Source: VFKU01 sp964411925
Lineage (GTDB): Bacteria > Hydrogenedentota > Hydrogenedentia > Hydrogenedentales > GCA-2746185
Reading direction: 5' to 3'
NCBI GenBank assembly: GCA_964411925.1
Contig: CAYPNI010000002.1
Coordinates: forward strand, 1 to 64,000
Length of the DNA: 64,000 bases
Shown here: positions 46,861 to 55,752 of the stretch, in pieces
How positions within the stretch are numbered: the stretch's first letter is position 1
Layout of the letters: every line of letters starts with the position of its first letter
Made by a program: the position numbers and the translations under genes
The notes under the pieces: model-generated
What the model was told of the DNA's origin: nothing
The model's database searches: none
The model's input: only the letters and a program-made list of their open reading frames with translations

Positions 46861-48156
46861 TTGAGGGACCAGGCGCGCACAGCCGGCGGAAAACACCGTC
46901 GGCGGCTCGCGTTGACGCTGGGGGCCGCGATCGCCGGAGGGCTCGCGCTACTCGCCCAATTCGAGCGGATCCACCAGGTGGATTTCATGGGGGATGAATC
47001 GGGGTGGATCGCCTCCGCCGGGTACTACACCGACCTCGTGGCGATGGGGGATTTCTCTCACGCGAGCTGGGAGGGGGAACACCTCGGTCCGTGGGGGAGC
47101 ATCAACCCGAGCCTTGGAAAACTGCTGCTGGGCGCGGGTCTTCGGTTGAATCCCCGGGTGACCGGCCGCGATTTGGAGTTCCGGCAGGTGTATCGGTTCT
47201 CGCAGAGCTTCGAATGGAACGCGAAGTGGGGAAATGTGCCGTACGAGTCGACTGTAATTCGCGCGCGCGAGGTCACGGCGGCGTTCTATTCGTTGTCACT
47301 CCTCGTGTTGTTCGTGGCGGTGGCGATGCATTCGAACGTCTTCGCGGGCTTAGTTGTGGTGGCCGCGATGTTGACGAACGGGTGGGTGGTGAAGGAGACG
47401 ACGCCGGTCCTCACTGATCCGTACTTTTTTCTATTCATGTTCGGACTGGTTTGCGTTGGCGGCCGAGCGATGGCAGCAGAGGCCGTTCGAGTGAAGACGG
47501 CGTGGTTTGCCCTGGCGGGTGTGCTCGCGGGCGCGGCGTGTTCGGTAAAAATCAACGGGTTGCCGCTGGCGGGCGTGTTCGTGGTTTCGCTGTTGGCTTA
47601 TGAAAGCGCGGTGCGGCGCGGGGTTTCGTGGAAGGCGCAAGCGGGGGCCCTCGGGTCGTTCATCATCAGCGCGCTCGCGGTGATATACGCGCTCAATCCC
47701 TATTTCTGGCCGACAGACTCATGGAGAAATGTCCTCGAGTTTCCGCGACTGTTTGCGAGGTGGCCGGACTTGTTCGCGATCCAGCGCGAACAGCTTCCAT
47801 GGCCCGAGACGGGCCGAACCCTGGAGATCATCCGGGTGTTGTTCGGGCTGTTTACGCTGTACGCGATCGAGATTTTGTTCTTCGGTGTGGGCCTGGGGCT
47901 ACTCGCGACTCGACTGGTGCGATCGGTGGCGCAGAAACAACTGGACGCGAGCGTTGTGCCGTTTCTGTTCTTCGCGGTAAATCTGGTCTTTCTGCTCGCG
48001 CTTCTTCCGGTGAACTATCGGCGGTACTACCTGTTGGCGGTGGCTTCGGTCAAGGTCATCGAGGCGGTCGGACTCTCGTGGCTGGTCGTAACGCCGCTGA
48101 TGTGGGCTGTTCGAACGGTGGTCAACCGAACGCCGCGGGCGATGAATCCGTCTTAA
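46861..48156 (+). CDS. Multipass membrane glycosyltransferase (PMT/GT39-like)
   Basis: The 431-residue protein has an N-terminal membrane segment followed by an acidic loop motif, VDFMGDESGWIASAGYY, and then many membrane helices. That layout is shared by GT39 and PMT-type enzymes, which transfer sugars from polyprenyl phosphate at the outer face of the membrane and have an essential Asp-Glu motif in the first loop. The start is TTG at 46861 behind GGGAGAGGTGA. Sugar donors may come from the GT2 enzyme at 25345. The acceptor cannot be told. Confidence 0.68.
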   Translation: MRDQARTAGGKHRRRLALTLGAAIAGGLALLAQFERIHQVDFMGDESGWIASAGYYTDLVAMGDFSHASWEGEHLGPWGSINPSLGKLLLGAGLRLNPRVTGRDLEFRQVYRFSQSFEWNAKWGNVPYESTVIRAREVTAAFYSLSLLVLFVAVAMHSNVFAGLVVVAAMLTNGWVVKETTPVLTDPYFFLFMFGLVCVGGRAMAAEAVRVKTAWFALAGVLAGAACSVKINGLPLAGVFVVSLLAYESAVRRGVSWKAQAGALGSFIISALAVIYALNPYFWPTDSWRNVLEFPRLFARWPDLFAIQREQLPWPETGRTLEIIRVLFGLFTLYAIEILFFGVGLGLLATRLVRSVAQKQLDASVVPFLFFAVNLVFLLALLPVNYRRYYLLAVASVKVIEAVGLSWLVVTPLMWAVRTVVNRTPRAMNPS

Positions 48157-48167
48157 GGCGGCGGCGG

Positions 48168-48746
48168 TTACTTCTGTGCGCGCGCTCTCACGACTTCGAC
48201 GAAGGCGTCGGACTTCATGCCTGCGGCGCGTCCCTCGGCCTCGGCCTGATCGGCGGTGAGGCCGGCGCGGTCGATGCGGTAGAGGGCCCAGACGGCGCCG
48301 ACACGGTTCGAGCTGGCGCAGTGGAGAAGAACGGGGGCGCCCTGGGCGGCGTCGAGCGCGTCGAACATTTTCGCGAGGTCTTCATTCGAGGGGAGGTCGC
48401 GGCCCATGGGCAGGTTGACGTATTTCATGCCCGCAGACTCGACGGCGGCTTTCTCGTCGAAGCCGAGTTGGGCCATTTCGGGTTCGGTGCGCAGGTTGAC
48501 GATGGTCTTGACGCCGCGCTTGGCGAACTCGGCGAGGTCGGACTCGGAGGGCTGTCCGGCGAAGAAATGTTTTCCGGAAGTGTCGCTGGAGACATTAGGG
48601 GTGTCGCCGACTTGGGCGGGTTTGATGGTGACGGGTTCGGATTGATGCGCGGGGTTGGCGGTGGGGGAATCGTTTTGCTGGGCGGCGATCGCGCTGGCGA
48701 CGAAAAGGACGAACGCGGCAGTGAGTGAAGCGGTCAGTCGTCTCAT
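48168..48746 (-). CDS. Exported dual-specificity phosphatase-like protein
   Basis: The 192-residue protein has a signal peptide (LTASLTAAFVLFVASAIAAQ) and a C-terminal protein tyrosine phosphatase-like domain with the P-loop LLHCASSNRVGAVWAL (HC-x5-R). KTIVNLRTEPEM and the P-loop resemble the DUF442/BLH group of phosphatases. It would act in the periplasm on an unknown phosphoprotein or small phosphoester. The start at 48746 follows a weak purine tract and is convergent with the PMT-like gene. Confidence 0.72.
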   Translation of the reverse strand: MRRLTASLTAAFVLFVASAIAAQQNDSPTANPAHQSEPVTIKPAQVGDTPNVSSDTSGKHFFAGQPSESDLAEFAKRGVKTIVNLRTEPEMAQLGFDEKAAVESAGMKYVNLPMGRDLPSNEDLAKMFDALDAAQGAPVLLHCASSNRVGAVWALYRIDRAGLTADQAEAEGRAAGMKSDAFVEVVRARAQK

Positions 48747-49001
48747 CGGTTTGAATCCTCGCAGGTCAGTCTTGGTGAACACGGTATAGAGGGCGCCGGG
48801 CAAAAGGCGAATCCCGGGTAATTCCGGACTTGAGATTTCCATTGCGGATTCGTGCGATGGCGGCGGGCCGCGGGGATGGCTTCGTCGCAATGACCGGGAA
48901 GCATGAGAATTATGGGAGGTGTGGGGAAACGGATCGCCGGGCGTTCGGCGAATTGTCGATCGGTTGGGGTGAGGGTGGTAGGCCCGGTTGTGACGTAGCG
49001 G

Positions 49002-49982
49002 TCAGATTCGGACTGGTTGGCGGGAGCGGGCGGAGCGGTAAGCGGCGAGGGTGACTTCGACGGCGCGTAGACCGTCTTCGCCGGTGGCGGCGGGGGGACG
49101 TCTGTCGCGAACAGCATCGACGAAATCGCGGACGAGCGCGAAATTCGCATCATCGCCCCAGCCTGCCCACTCGTGGCGGCCGGTGTCGTCGCGGTAAACG
49201 TCCACCTTCTGCGCGAAGGCGTCCACACTAAGCGTGCCGCGGGCGCCGTGGAGTTCGAGCGTAAGGTCACCCCACGTGGGGAACGACGTGGGCCGGTTCC
49301 AGCTGGCGACGTGGGCGACCCGGATGCCGGTCTCCATTTCGAGTTGGAGGCTGCCGATGTCGTCGGTGCGGATGCCGGGCCGAAGTTTATTGCCGAGGGC
49401 GCAGTAGACGCGGGTGAATTCGCGGCCGGTGATCCAGCGGAGCGCGTCGGCGACGTGGACGGTGTGATCCATGACGGCGCCGCCGCCGCTCAACTTCGGG
49501 TCGGCGAACCATCCTCCAGGGAACTGGCCGTTGTTCGTGCAGGCGGCGGCGAGCAATGGCCCGATTTCGCCTCGCCGGAACCGCTCGCGCGTCTCGACGA
49601 GGGGCGTGGCGAATCGGCAGGGGAAGGCGGTGCCGAGGCCGACCTTGGCCCGGCGGCAGGCGGCGACCATGGCGCGGGCATCGGCGATCGTGGTGGCGAG
49701 CGGCTTCTCGCACAGGACCCAGAGTCCGGCCCTGGCGGCCGCTTCGACCATCGGGCGGTGCTTGACGTTTTCCGAACAGACGATGACCGAGTCGAGATCG
49801 TTGGCGAGGAACTTGTCGCGACTGGCGGTGAAGGTCGTGCCGTATAGCTTTGCAGCGGCGCGGCCGCGGCGCGCGTCGTCGTCCCAGATTCCCGCGAGTT
49901 CGGCGCTGTCGATGCGGGTGAGCGCAGCGGCGTATGCGTGCGCGTGCATATGCGCGAAACTCATAATGCCGACTCGGATCAT
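49002..49982 (-). CDS. Gfo/Idh/MocA-family oxidoreductase (1)
   Basis: The 326-residue protein has the N-terminal Rossmann fold (VGIMSFAHMHAHAYAAAL, then CSENVKHRPMVEAAARAGLWVLCEKPLA with the EKP motif of the family) and a C-terminal alpha/beta substrate domain ending around GARGTLSVDAFAQ. Gfo/Idh/MocA enzymes oxidise sugars or inositol with NAD(P). The GFG-x-H start is unusual: SFAHMHAHAY replaces the typical G-x-G-x-x-G. The substrate is unknown. The start overlaps the Sel1 gene stop by four bases. Confidence 0.85.
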   Translation of the reverse strand: MIRVGIMSFAHMHAHAYAAALTRIDSAELAGIWDDDARRGRAAAKLYGTTFTASRDKFLANDLDSVIVCSENVKHRPMVEAAARAGLWVLCEKPLATTIADARAMVAACRRAKVGLGTAFPCRFATPLVETRERFRRGEIGPLLAAACTNNGQFPGGWFADPKLSGGGAVMDHTVHVADALRWITGREFTRVYCALGNKLRPGIRTDDIGSLQLEMETGIRVAHVASWNRPTSFPTWGDLTLELHGARGTLSVDAFAQKVDVYRDDTGRHEWAGWGDDANFALVRDFVDAVRDRRPPAATGEDGLRAVEVTLAAYRSARSRQPVRI

Positions 49983-51022
49983 GTGGGCTCCTTCCGGTGG
50001 AGTTCGTCACGCGCCGGATCGATTCCGGCGTCCGCCGCGCGCTTGAACCAGCGGCGCGCCGTGGCGGCATTGCGCCGGAGTCCCAGGCCTTCACGGTAGC
50101 AGTACCCCAGGCGGAACTGTGCCCAGGGATCGTCCTTGTCGGCGGCGTCCCGAAAGTACTGCACGGCGCGATCGAGGTCGTGTGGAAGTCCGCGGCCGAG
50201 CAAATGGCGCTCACCGAGTTCGCGCATGGCACCGGGGTGACCTAGGGCGGCGGCCTTCTGCAGCCAGACGATGGCGTCGTCGCGGTCGCCGCGTTTTCGG
50301 GATTCGGCCAGGGCGAGGCCGAGCGAGTATTGCGCGGACAGATAGCCCTGGGCGGCTGAACGGCGCAACCACGAGACCGCGCGGGCGCGACTGCGCCGGA
50401 CACCGCGGCCGGCGAGGTATATCGCGCCGACGACGAACTGGGCGTGTCGGCTGCCCGTCTCGGCGGCCTTGCGATACCAGTGGAGCGCACGTGAATCGCT
50501 CTGCTTGACGCCTCGCCCTTCACTGTAGAGCCGGCCCATTCGCATCTGCGCGCGGAGATCGCCGTCCATCGCCGCGCGGCGATACCACTGGGCGGCGCGG
50601 CGATAATTCCTGGTGACGCCCGCGCCGTTCTCGTATGCGCGGGCGAGATGAAACCGGGCGACTTCGTCGCCGTCGTTCGCGGCCATGCGGTACCAGCGGA
50701 GCGCGCGCTTCGCGGACTGACGCACGCCATGGCCGACGGCGTAGCGATAGCCGAGGGCGAGTTGGGCGTAGTTGTCGCCCTGGAGGGCGGCCTGTTCGAG
50801 CCAGCGCGTGGCCGAGCGCGACGAGCCGGAGCCGTTGTCGCTGCGGTAATACATGGACGCAAGGGCGTACTGGGCGGGGGCGTATCCCGCGCGGGCGGAA
50901 CGCCGCAACCAACGCATGGCTTCCTTGCGATCGCGGCGGCCACCGGTGAGATAGGCAGCGGCGAGAACGCATTGGGCTTCGGCGTCGCCGGATTCGGCCA
51001 TCTCGAGGAGTTCGGGGTCCAT
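49979..51022 (-). CDS. Sel1-repeat protein without signal peptide
   Basis: The 347-residue protein consists almost wholly of Sel1-like repeats (about nine; AQYALASMYY, AQLALGYRYAVGHGVRQS, AQMRMGRLYSEGRGVKQS, AQFRLGYCYREGLGL). It has no export signal or membrane segment, so it is a cytoplasmic scaffold. The reading frame also contains TTG at 51028, which overlaps the upstream stop, but the ATG at 51022 is chosen. It lies inside an operon between two Gfo/Idh/MocA oxidoreductase genes, sharing overlaps at both ends, which suggests it organises or regulates those enzymes. Confidence 0.85.
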   Translation of the reverse strand: MDPELLEMAESGDAEAQCVLAAAYLTGGRRDRKEAMRWLRRSARAGYAPAQYALASMYYRSDNGSGSSRSATRWLEQAALQGDNYAQLALGYRYAVGHGVRQSAKRALRWYRMAANDGDEVARFHLARAYENGAGVTRNYRRAAQWYRRAAMDGDLRAQMRMGRLYSEGRGVKQSDSRALHWYRKAAETGSRHAQFVVGAIYLAGRGVRRSRARAVSWLRRSAAQGYLSAQYSLGLALAESRKRGDRDDAIVWLQKAAALGHPGAMRELGERHLLGRGLPHDLDRAVQYFRDAADKDDPWAQFRLGYCYREGLGLRRNAATARRWFKRAADAGIDPARDELHRKEPT

Positions 51023-51024
51023 GT

Positions 51025-51942
51025 TCAACGGCCGATCTTGACCGCGCGCGCGGTGCCAGCGGACTCGACCGCGGCCTCGACGACGCGGAGCACGTGTTCT
51101 TCATGCCTGCGCTGCCTGGCGGACATGGGGCCGGCGTCGATGGCGTCGAAAAACTGACGCAATCGACGGACGATGACTGGCGGGTCGAGCGGGCTGGACG
51201 CGACCGCGGCGCGGCTGGACGTTGCGGTATGCGGCGCGACAGAGAGGATCGCGTCAGACGTGGTGAATTGGACCATGCCGGAGGCGCCGCAGAGTTCGAT
51301 CGCGGCGCGGTCGCTGGCGTCGGGCGCAACCGAGGCGACGCACTGCACGAGCGGGCCGCTGCCCAGGGTCAGCGTGAGCAAGGCGGCGTCCACCGACTTC
51401 TTGCGGACGATCTGCGCGAACACCGAGGTGACGCGGCCGAAGGTCTCCGCAATCCAGTCGAGGTCGCCCGCGAGCGAATCGAGCGCGTCGCCTCGCGCGG
51501 CGTGTCGATGAACACGGACGAAGCCGACCTCGCCGATCGCGCCGGCGGTGACCTGGGCGGACGCGGCTGCGAATTGCGGGCAGGACCGGGCGGGATCTGC
51601 GGGGGCGAGGACGGCGCCGGCCTGCGCGGCGGCGTCGAGCAGGCGGCGGGCATGCTTCGGATGATGCGCGAGGGGAGCGGCCCAGTACACGGGCAGACCG
51701 GCACCCAGCGCGTGTGTGGCGGGCTCGATGTCGCGCGGGGATGGCGACGTGACGAGGATCGCGTCGGCTGCGGCGATGGCGTGGACGGGCCGGGTGGTGA
51801 ACGGGACGCCGAACTTCGCGGCGGTGCGCTTTGCGGCAGGGGATGACGCGTCTGCGCAGGCGGCGATGGTGTGGCCGAGTGAGCGTGCGGCGGCGGCGAG
51901 TTCATCCCCGCGAGCGCCGCAGCCGATGAGGGCGAGATTCAT
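51025..51942 (-). CDS. Gfo/Idh/MocA-family oxidoreductase (2)
   Basis: The 305-residue protein has the family Rossmann start LALIGCGARGDELAAAA (G-x-G-x-x-G) and a C-terminal domain, but the EKP motif is replaced (YWAAPLAHHPKHARR), which suggests altered catalysis or a non-catalytic role. It is the first gene of the operon and overlaps the Sel1 gene when that gene's TTG start is used. The ATG at 51942 follows a run of G. Confidence 0.78.
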   Translation of the reverse strand: MNLALIGCGARGDELAAAARSLGHTIAACADASSPAAKRTAAKFGVPFTTRPVHAIAAADAILVTSPSPRDIEPATHALGAGLPVYWAAPLAHHPKHARRLLDAAAQAGAVLAPADPARSCPQFAAASAQVTAGAIGEVGFVRVHRHAARGDALDSLAGDLDWIAETFGRVTSVFAQIVRKKSVDAALLTLTLGSGPLVQCVASVAPDASDRAAIELCGASGMVQFTTSDAILSVAPHTATSSRAAVASSPLDPPVIVRRLRQFFDAIDAGPMSARQRRHEEHVLRVVEAAVESAGTARAVKIGR

Positions 51943-52102
51943 GCGCAATTTTCCCCCCGTAGGCAGTATAGGGGGCGGCGGAGAGGGTTTTCGAACAGGG
52001 GCGGCGCAGAAGACGTGGGAGGAATGCGATTAGTGAAGTGTGGAGAGTGGAACGAGCCTGGGCGTGGCGTCCCCGCGCATGGATGGGCGGTATACTGACG
52101 GG

Positions 52103-53005
52103 ATGGGCCCGGAAATCGACAAGCACTGTGTGCGTATTGGACCCGCGGGTTGGTCGTATGACGACTGGAAGGGGATCGTGTACCCCGCGGACATGCCGCG
52201 CACGACGCATGCGCTGGAACTGTTGTCAGGGTGGTTCGATACGGTGGAGATCAACGTCACGTTTTACCGGCCCGTTGCCGCGCGGATGAGCGCGGGCTGG
52301 CTGAGCCGGGTATCGGGCAACGCGGACTTCCGGTTCACGGCCAAAGTCTGGCGGCGATTCACGCACGACGAGGCGGACGAAATCTCGGAACGCGAACTGA
52401 ATGAATTTCGCCACGGGATCGACCCGCTGGCGGAATCGGGCCGGCTGGGTACGTTGCTGTTGCAGTACCCGTGGTCGTTTCGGCGTACGCCGGAAAACCG
52501 GCGAAAAGTTGCCGCGATTACCACGGCCCTGAATGCGTATCCGCTGGCGGTGGAGGTGCGTCATGACTCGTGGCTGTGCGACGACTACCTGGACGGTTTG
52601 CGGGCGCAGGGGATAGCGTTTTGCAACATTGACCAGCCCGAGCACGACCACGGGATTGGCGCGACGGACTACACGACGGGCCCGCTGGGATACGTGCGGT
52701 TGCACGGGCGAAACCGCGCGGCGTGGTTCAACGCGAAGGCGCCGTCGTATGAGCGGTACAACTACCTTTACGGCGAGGCGGAGTTGCAGCCGTGGGTGGA
52801 TCGCATTGCGTCGATCGGCGAGCGGGCCGAGGAGACGTATGTGGTGACGAACAACCACTACCAGGGCAAAGCGGTGGCCAATGCGCTTGAGTTGATGGCC
52901 GCGCTGGGCCGCGGGCCGCGAGAACTGCCGGAGGATCTCCTGTCGGCGTATCCGCGGCTGCGCGGTGTGCTGGACAGTGCGCCGGCGAGCGGGCGGGGCA
53001 CATGA
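52103..53005 (+). CDS. DUF72 (YecE-family) protein
   Basis: This 300-residue protein matches the DUF72/YecE family: VRIGPAGWSYDDWKGIVYP at the start, VEINVTFYRP, LLLQYPWSFRR, YVRLHGRN and YVVTNNHYQGKAVANA near the end. The TIM-barrel family is widespread and has no firmly established biochemical function. The start at 52103 has no ribosome binding site, and TATACT ends six bases before it, consistent with a leaderless transcript. It overlaps the TPR gene by four bases (ATGA), so the two are translated together. Confidence 0.87.
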   Translation: MGPEIDKHCVRIGPAGWSYDDWKGIVYPADMPRTTHALELLSGWFDTVEINVTFYRPVAARMSAGWLSRVSGNADFRFTAKVWRRFTHDEADEISERELNEFRHGIDPLAESGRLGTLLLQYPWSFRRTPENRRKVAAITTALNAYPLAVEVRHDSWLCDDYLDGLRAQGIAFCNIDQPEHDHGIGATDYTTGPLGYVRLHGRNRAAWFNAKAPSYERYNYLYGEAELQPWVDRIASIGERAEETYVVTNNHYQGKAVANALELMAALGRGPRELPEDLLSAYPRLRGVLDSAPASGRGT

Positions 53006-53850
53006 GACAGCAGCGCGCAATCTGGTTCATCGCAGCGGCGTCGGTCGCGCTGGCGGTCGGTGCGTTTGGCCTGCGGGAGATCGTGAACGGCCGCTCGCTG
53101 TCTCCGCAAGCGAGCAGCCGGCAGGAACGCGACCGGCTGATCGATGAGATGTTGCGCGCGCTGGACCTGGATCCGCGCGTGCGGCAGGCTGACACGCAGC
53201 GGCTGGTCGCGCAGACCGCGGCCTACAGCGACGAACCGTCGTTGTCGACGGCGGAGACGCTGTATGCGCTCGGGCTGCGCAAGTACTACGGCGAGTTCGA
53301 CACGGCGGGGGCGCGCGACGCCTTCGAACGCGCGACACGCGCGAAACCCTCCTGGGCGTGGCCGGTGAACGCGCTGGGGATCGTGGAATACGTGTCGGGC
53401 GAGCGCGACGCGGCGATGGCGAGGTTCGCGGAGGCCCTGCGGATGGCGCCGGGGTGGAGCCGGCCGCATGCGGACATGGCCATACTGCTGCGCCGCGCGG
53501 GGGACATGGGCGCGGCGTTGAGCCACGCGCAGGCGGCGCTGACCATCGAACCCGAGCACCCGATCAATCATTACAACTACGGGGTGATACTGGACGAGTT
53601 GGGGCGGCATGGGGAGGCGCGGTCGCAGTACCAGGAGGCGATCAAGATTTCGCCGGATCTTCCGCAGGCCCTGTACAACCTTGCGTGCAGCTTCGCGCGT
53701 GAGGGGGATGTGGACGGGGCCGTGGGGCCGCTGGCGCGGGCAATCGAGCTCGAGCCCGAGTTCCGGCTGGATGCGCAGACGGATCCCGACTTCGACGTCG
53801 TGCGCGCGACGGCGGCGTTCGAATCCGTGGTGGCGAAGGCGGCAGAGTAA
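53002..53850 (+). CDS. Membrane-anchored TPR protein
   Basis: The 282-residue protein has an N-terminal membrane anchor (IWFIAAASVALAVGAFGL) and at least four tetratricopeptide repeats (ETLYALGLRKYYGEFDTAG, PVNALGIVEYVSGERDAAM, ADMAILLRRAGDMGAAL, ALYNLACSFAREGDVDGAV). It is translationally coupled to the DUF72 gene and followed 35 bases later by the sulfatase-like gene. It probably acts as an interaction module at the membrane. Confidence 0.8.
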   Translation: MRQQRAIWFIAAASVALAVGAFGLREIVNGRSLSPQASSRQERDRLIDEMLRALDLDPRVRQADTQRLVAQTAAYSDEPSLSTAETLYALGLRKYYGEFDTAGARDAFERATRAKPSWAWPVNALGIVEYVSGERDAAMARFAEALRMAPGWSRPHADMAILLRRAGDMGAALSHAQAALTIEPEHPINHYNYGVILDELGRHGEARSQYQEAIKISPDLPQALYNLACSFAREGDVDGAVGPLARAIELEPEFRLDAQTDPDFDVVRATAAFESVVAKAAE

Positions 53851-53885
53851 CGCGGCGGCGGGATAAATTCAGGTCGAGAATCGCG

Positions 53886-55748
53886 ATGTACCTCCAACGA
53901 ATAGCGCCTGCGCTGGCGATTGCGGCGCTCTGCGCGGGATTGATGTCGTGCACCGGCCCGGGCACTGCGCGACGAGAGCCCGCGCGCGTCATTTGGATCG
54001 CCGTCGATTCGCTTCGAGCGGACCACGTCGGAGCGTATGGATACGACCGGCCGACGACACCGTGGCTGGATGAATTCGCGGCGCAGTCAGTACGGTTTGA
54101 GTGGGCGCTGACTCCGGCCAACCACACGCTTCGGTCGGTGGCAGGGTACTTCTCGGGTGTGCCCTACACGATGCTGCAGGAGAGCGCGGCGGAACACGGC
54201 CTGCCGGCGGAGACGGTAACGCTGGCCGAGGCGCTGAAGGGCGCGGGCCTGCGCACGCTGGCGTATACCTCCAACGCGGTGCTGGGAAATGTGCAGGGGT
54301 TCAAGCAGGGATTCGACGAGTATCACTTCGTCGCCGAGCCGGGGCAGTTGAAGGCTTCGCTCGACGAGATGACTTCGGCCATCCGGCGTGACTATCGCCG
54401 ATCGAGCGGGCGGGAGTTCATCTACGTGCATACGATGGACGTGCACTATCCGTACCGTCCGCCGGCGCCGTACGGCGCGATGTTCGCGACGGAACCGTAC
54501 GCCGGGCGCGCTGTAGTCGAGGGTATGCCGGTCTGCGACGAGGACCGGACACCGGCCACAAGTTCGCTGCCGTATTGGGACCCGAAAGGCTGGGTGGACG
54601 ACGCGGCCGTTCGCTATCTGACGGAGCTGTACGACGGGGCGATTCGCTACACGGACTCTCGCCTGGAAGCGCTACTGGAGGCGCTCGAGTGGGATCCCGA
54701 AACCGATGTGGTGATTATCTCGGCCGATCACGGGGACCAACTGTACGAGAAAAAGTGGTTCAGCCACTTTGAGACGCTGACGCCGATGGAGATTCGCGTG
54801 CCGCTGATCGTGAACTACGCCGGGTTCGACGCACGGACCGTCAAGGCGTGCGCGAGTTTGCTGGACTTGTATCCGACGCTGCTCGAACTCTTCGGCGCGG
54901 AGATGACGGAACGCACGTTGGGCAAGAGCCTGGTGGAGACGTTGCGCGGCGGTGCGGAACCGGGACCGCGGCTCATCTATTCGGAAAATGCGCCCAAGGC
55001 CGGGTTGAGCGTAGCGGCGGTATCGGACGAGTACTGGTACTGGATGCGGCTAAACCGGACGCAGCATGAGCCGTGGGAGATTTGGCCGTATGAGGAGTAT
55101 CTGTTCCGGTACCGGGAGGATTCGGGCTTCGGACGAAATCTCATCAACGAGGAAGCACAGGTGGCGGAGGAGATCAACGCCCGGCTTCGCGAACTGAATC
55201 CGCGTTGGGCGGCGTACTCGCGCGAGCGGATCCGTGAGCCGATCGATGGCGTTCATCTGGGCGAGAACTTGTTTCAGGGCCCGATGAGTTCCCTGTCCGA
55301 AGGTGTGCCGGTGTTCACGGCAGACGGGGACGGGTGGACGGCGGAAACCGCCGTGGCGGGATTGCGGGGACGGGCGACGGGGATCGAGCCGGGCGGGCGA
55401 TACCTGTTGCGGGTACCGTATACGTTGGAGTCCGGCCGAATCCGGGTTGCGCTGAGCCCGGCGGAGTTCAAGCGGCCGGGATTGGGGCGCGTGGACTACG
55501 TGTGGCGCCACGAACTCGTAACTTCTTCGAGCGAGGCATCGTTATTGTCGGTGGTGGTGGTGCCCGCGGGCGAGGCGGTAGATCTGCGCGTGGTGTTCGA
55601 CCCGGGCACGATTGCGACGTTGGGTGAGCCGGAGTTGCGACGGATTGACGAGAACTGGGTGGAGCCGTGGCCGGCGCCGGCGGACAAATGGCAAGACCGG
55701 GACGATGCCGAGGAACTGGAGCGGCTCAGGGCACTGGGATACGTCTGA
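53886..55748 (+). CDS. Sulfatase-superfamily lipoprotein with a Thr at the usual Cys/Ser position
   Basis: The 620-residue protein is a lipoprotein (GLMSCTGPG) with the alkaline phosphatase/sulfatase core: VIWIAVDSLRADHVGAYGY (metal Asp), DVVIISADHGDQLYEKKWFSHFETL and IYVHTMDVHYPY. Where sulfatases have C/S-x-P-S-R followed by the T/S-G motif, this one reads NHTLRSVAGYFSG, so Thr sits at the nucleophile position. This is the residue used in phosphoglycerol and phosphoethanolamine transferases, so a transferase or phosphodiesterase role is plausible. The C-terminal third is beta-rich. It is followed after four bases by the TMTC-like gene. Confidence 0.75.
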   Translation: MYLQRIAPALAIAALCAGLMSCTGPGTARREPARVIWIAVDSLRADHVGAYGYDRPTTPWLDEFAAQSVRFEWALTPANHTLRSVAGYFSGVPYTMLQESAAEHGLPAETVTLAEALKGAGLRTLAYTSNAVLGNVQGFKQGFDEYHFVAEPGQLKASLDEMTSAIRRDYRRSSGREFIYVHTMDVHYPYRPPAPYGAMFATEPYAGRAVVEGMPVCDEDRTPATSSLPYWDPKGWVDDAAVRYLTELYDGAIRYTDSRLEALLEALEWDPETDVVIISADHGDQLYEKKWFSHFETLTPMEIRVPLIVNYAGFDARTVKACASLLDLYPTLLELFGAEMTERTLGKSLVETLRGGAEPGPRLIYSENAPKAGLSVAAVSDEYWYWMRLNRTQHEPWEIWPYEEYLFRYREDSGFGRNLINEEAQVAEEINARLRELNPRWAAYSRERIREPIDGVHLGENLFQGPMSSLSEGVPVFTADGDGWTAETAVAGLRGRATGIEPGGRYLLRVPYTLESGRIRVALSPAEFKRPGLGRVDYVWRHELVTSSSEASLLSVVVVPAGEAVDLRVVFDPGTIATLGEPELRRIDENWVEPWPAPADKWQDRDDAEELERLRALGYV

Positions 55749-55752
55749 TGGG

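Noticed and set aside
48747..49001. A small gene between the phosphatase-like and oxidoreductase genes
   Set aside because: Frames here have no ribosome site or family pattern; nothing else is seen in these 255 bases.
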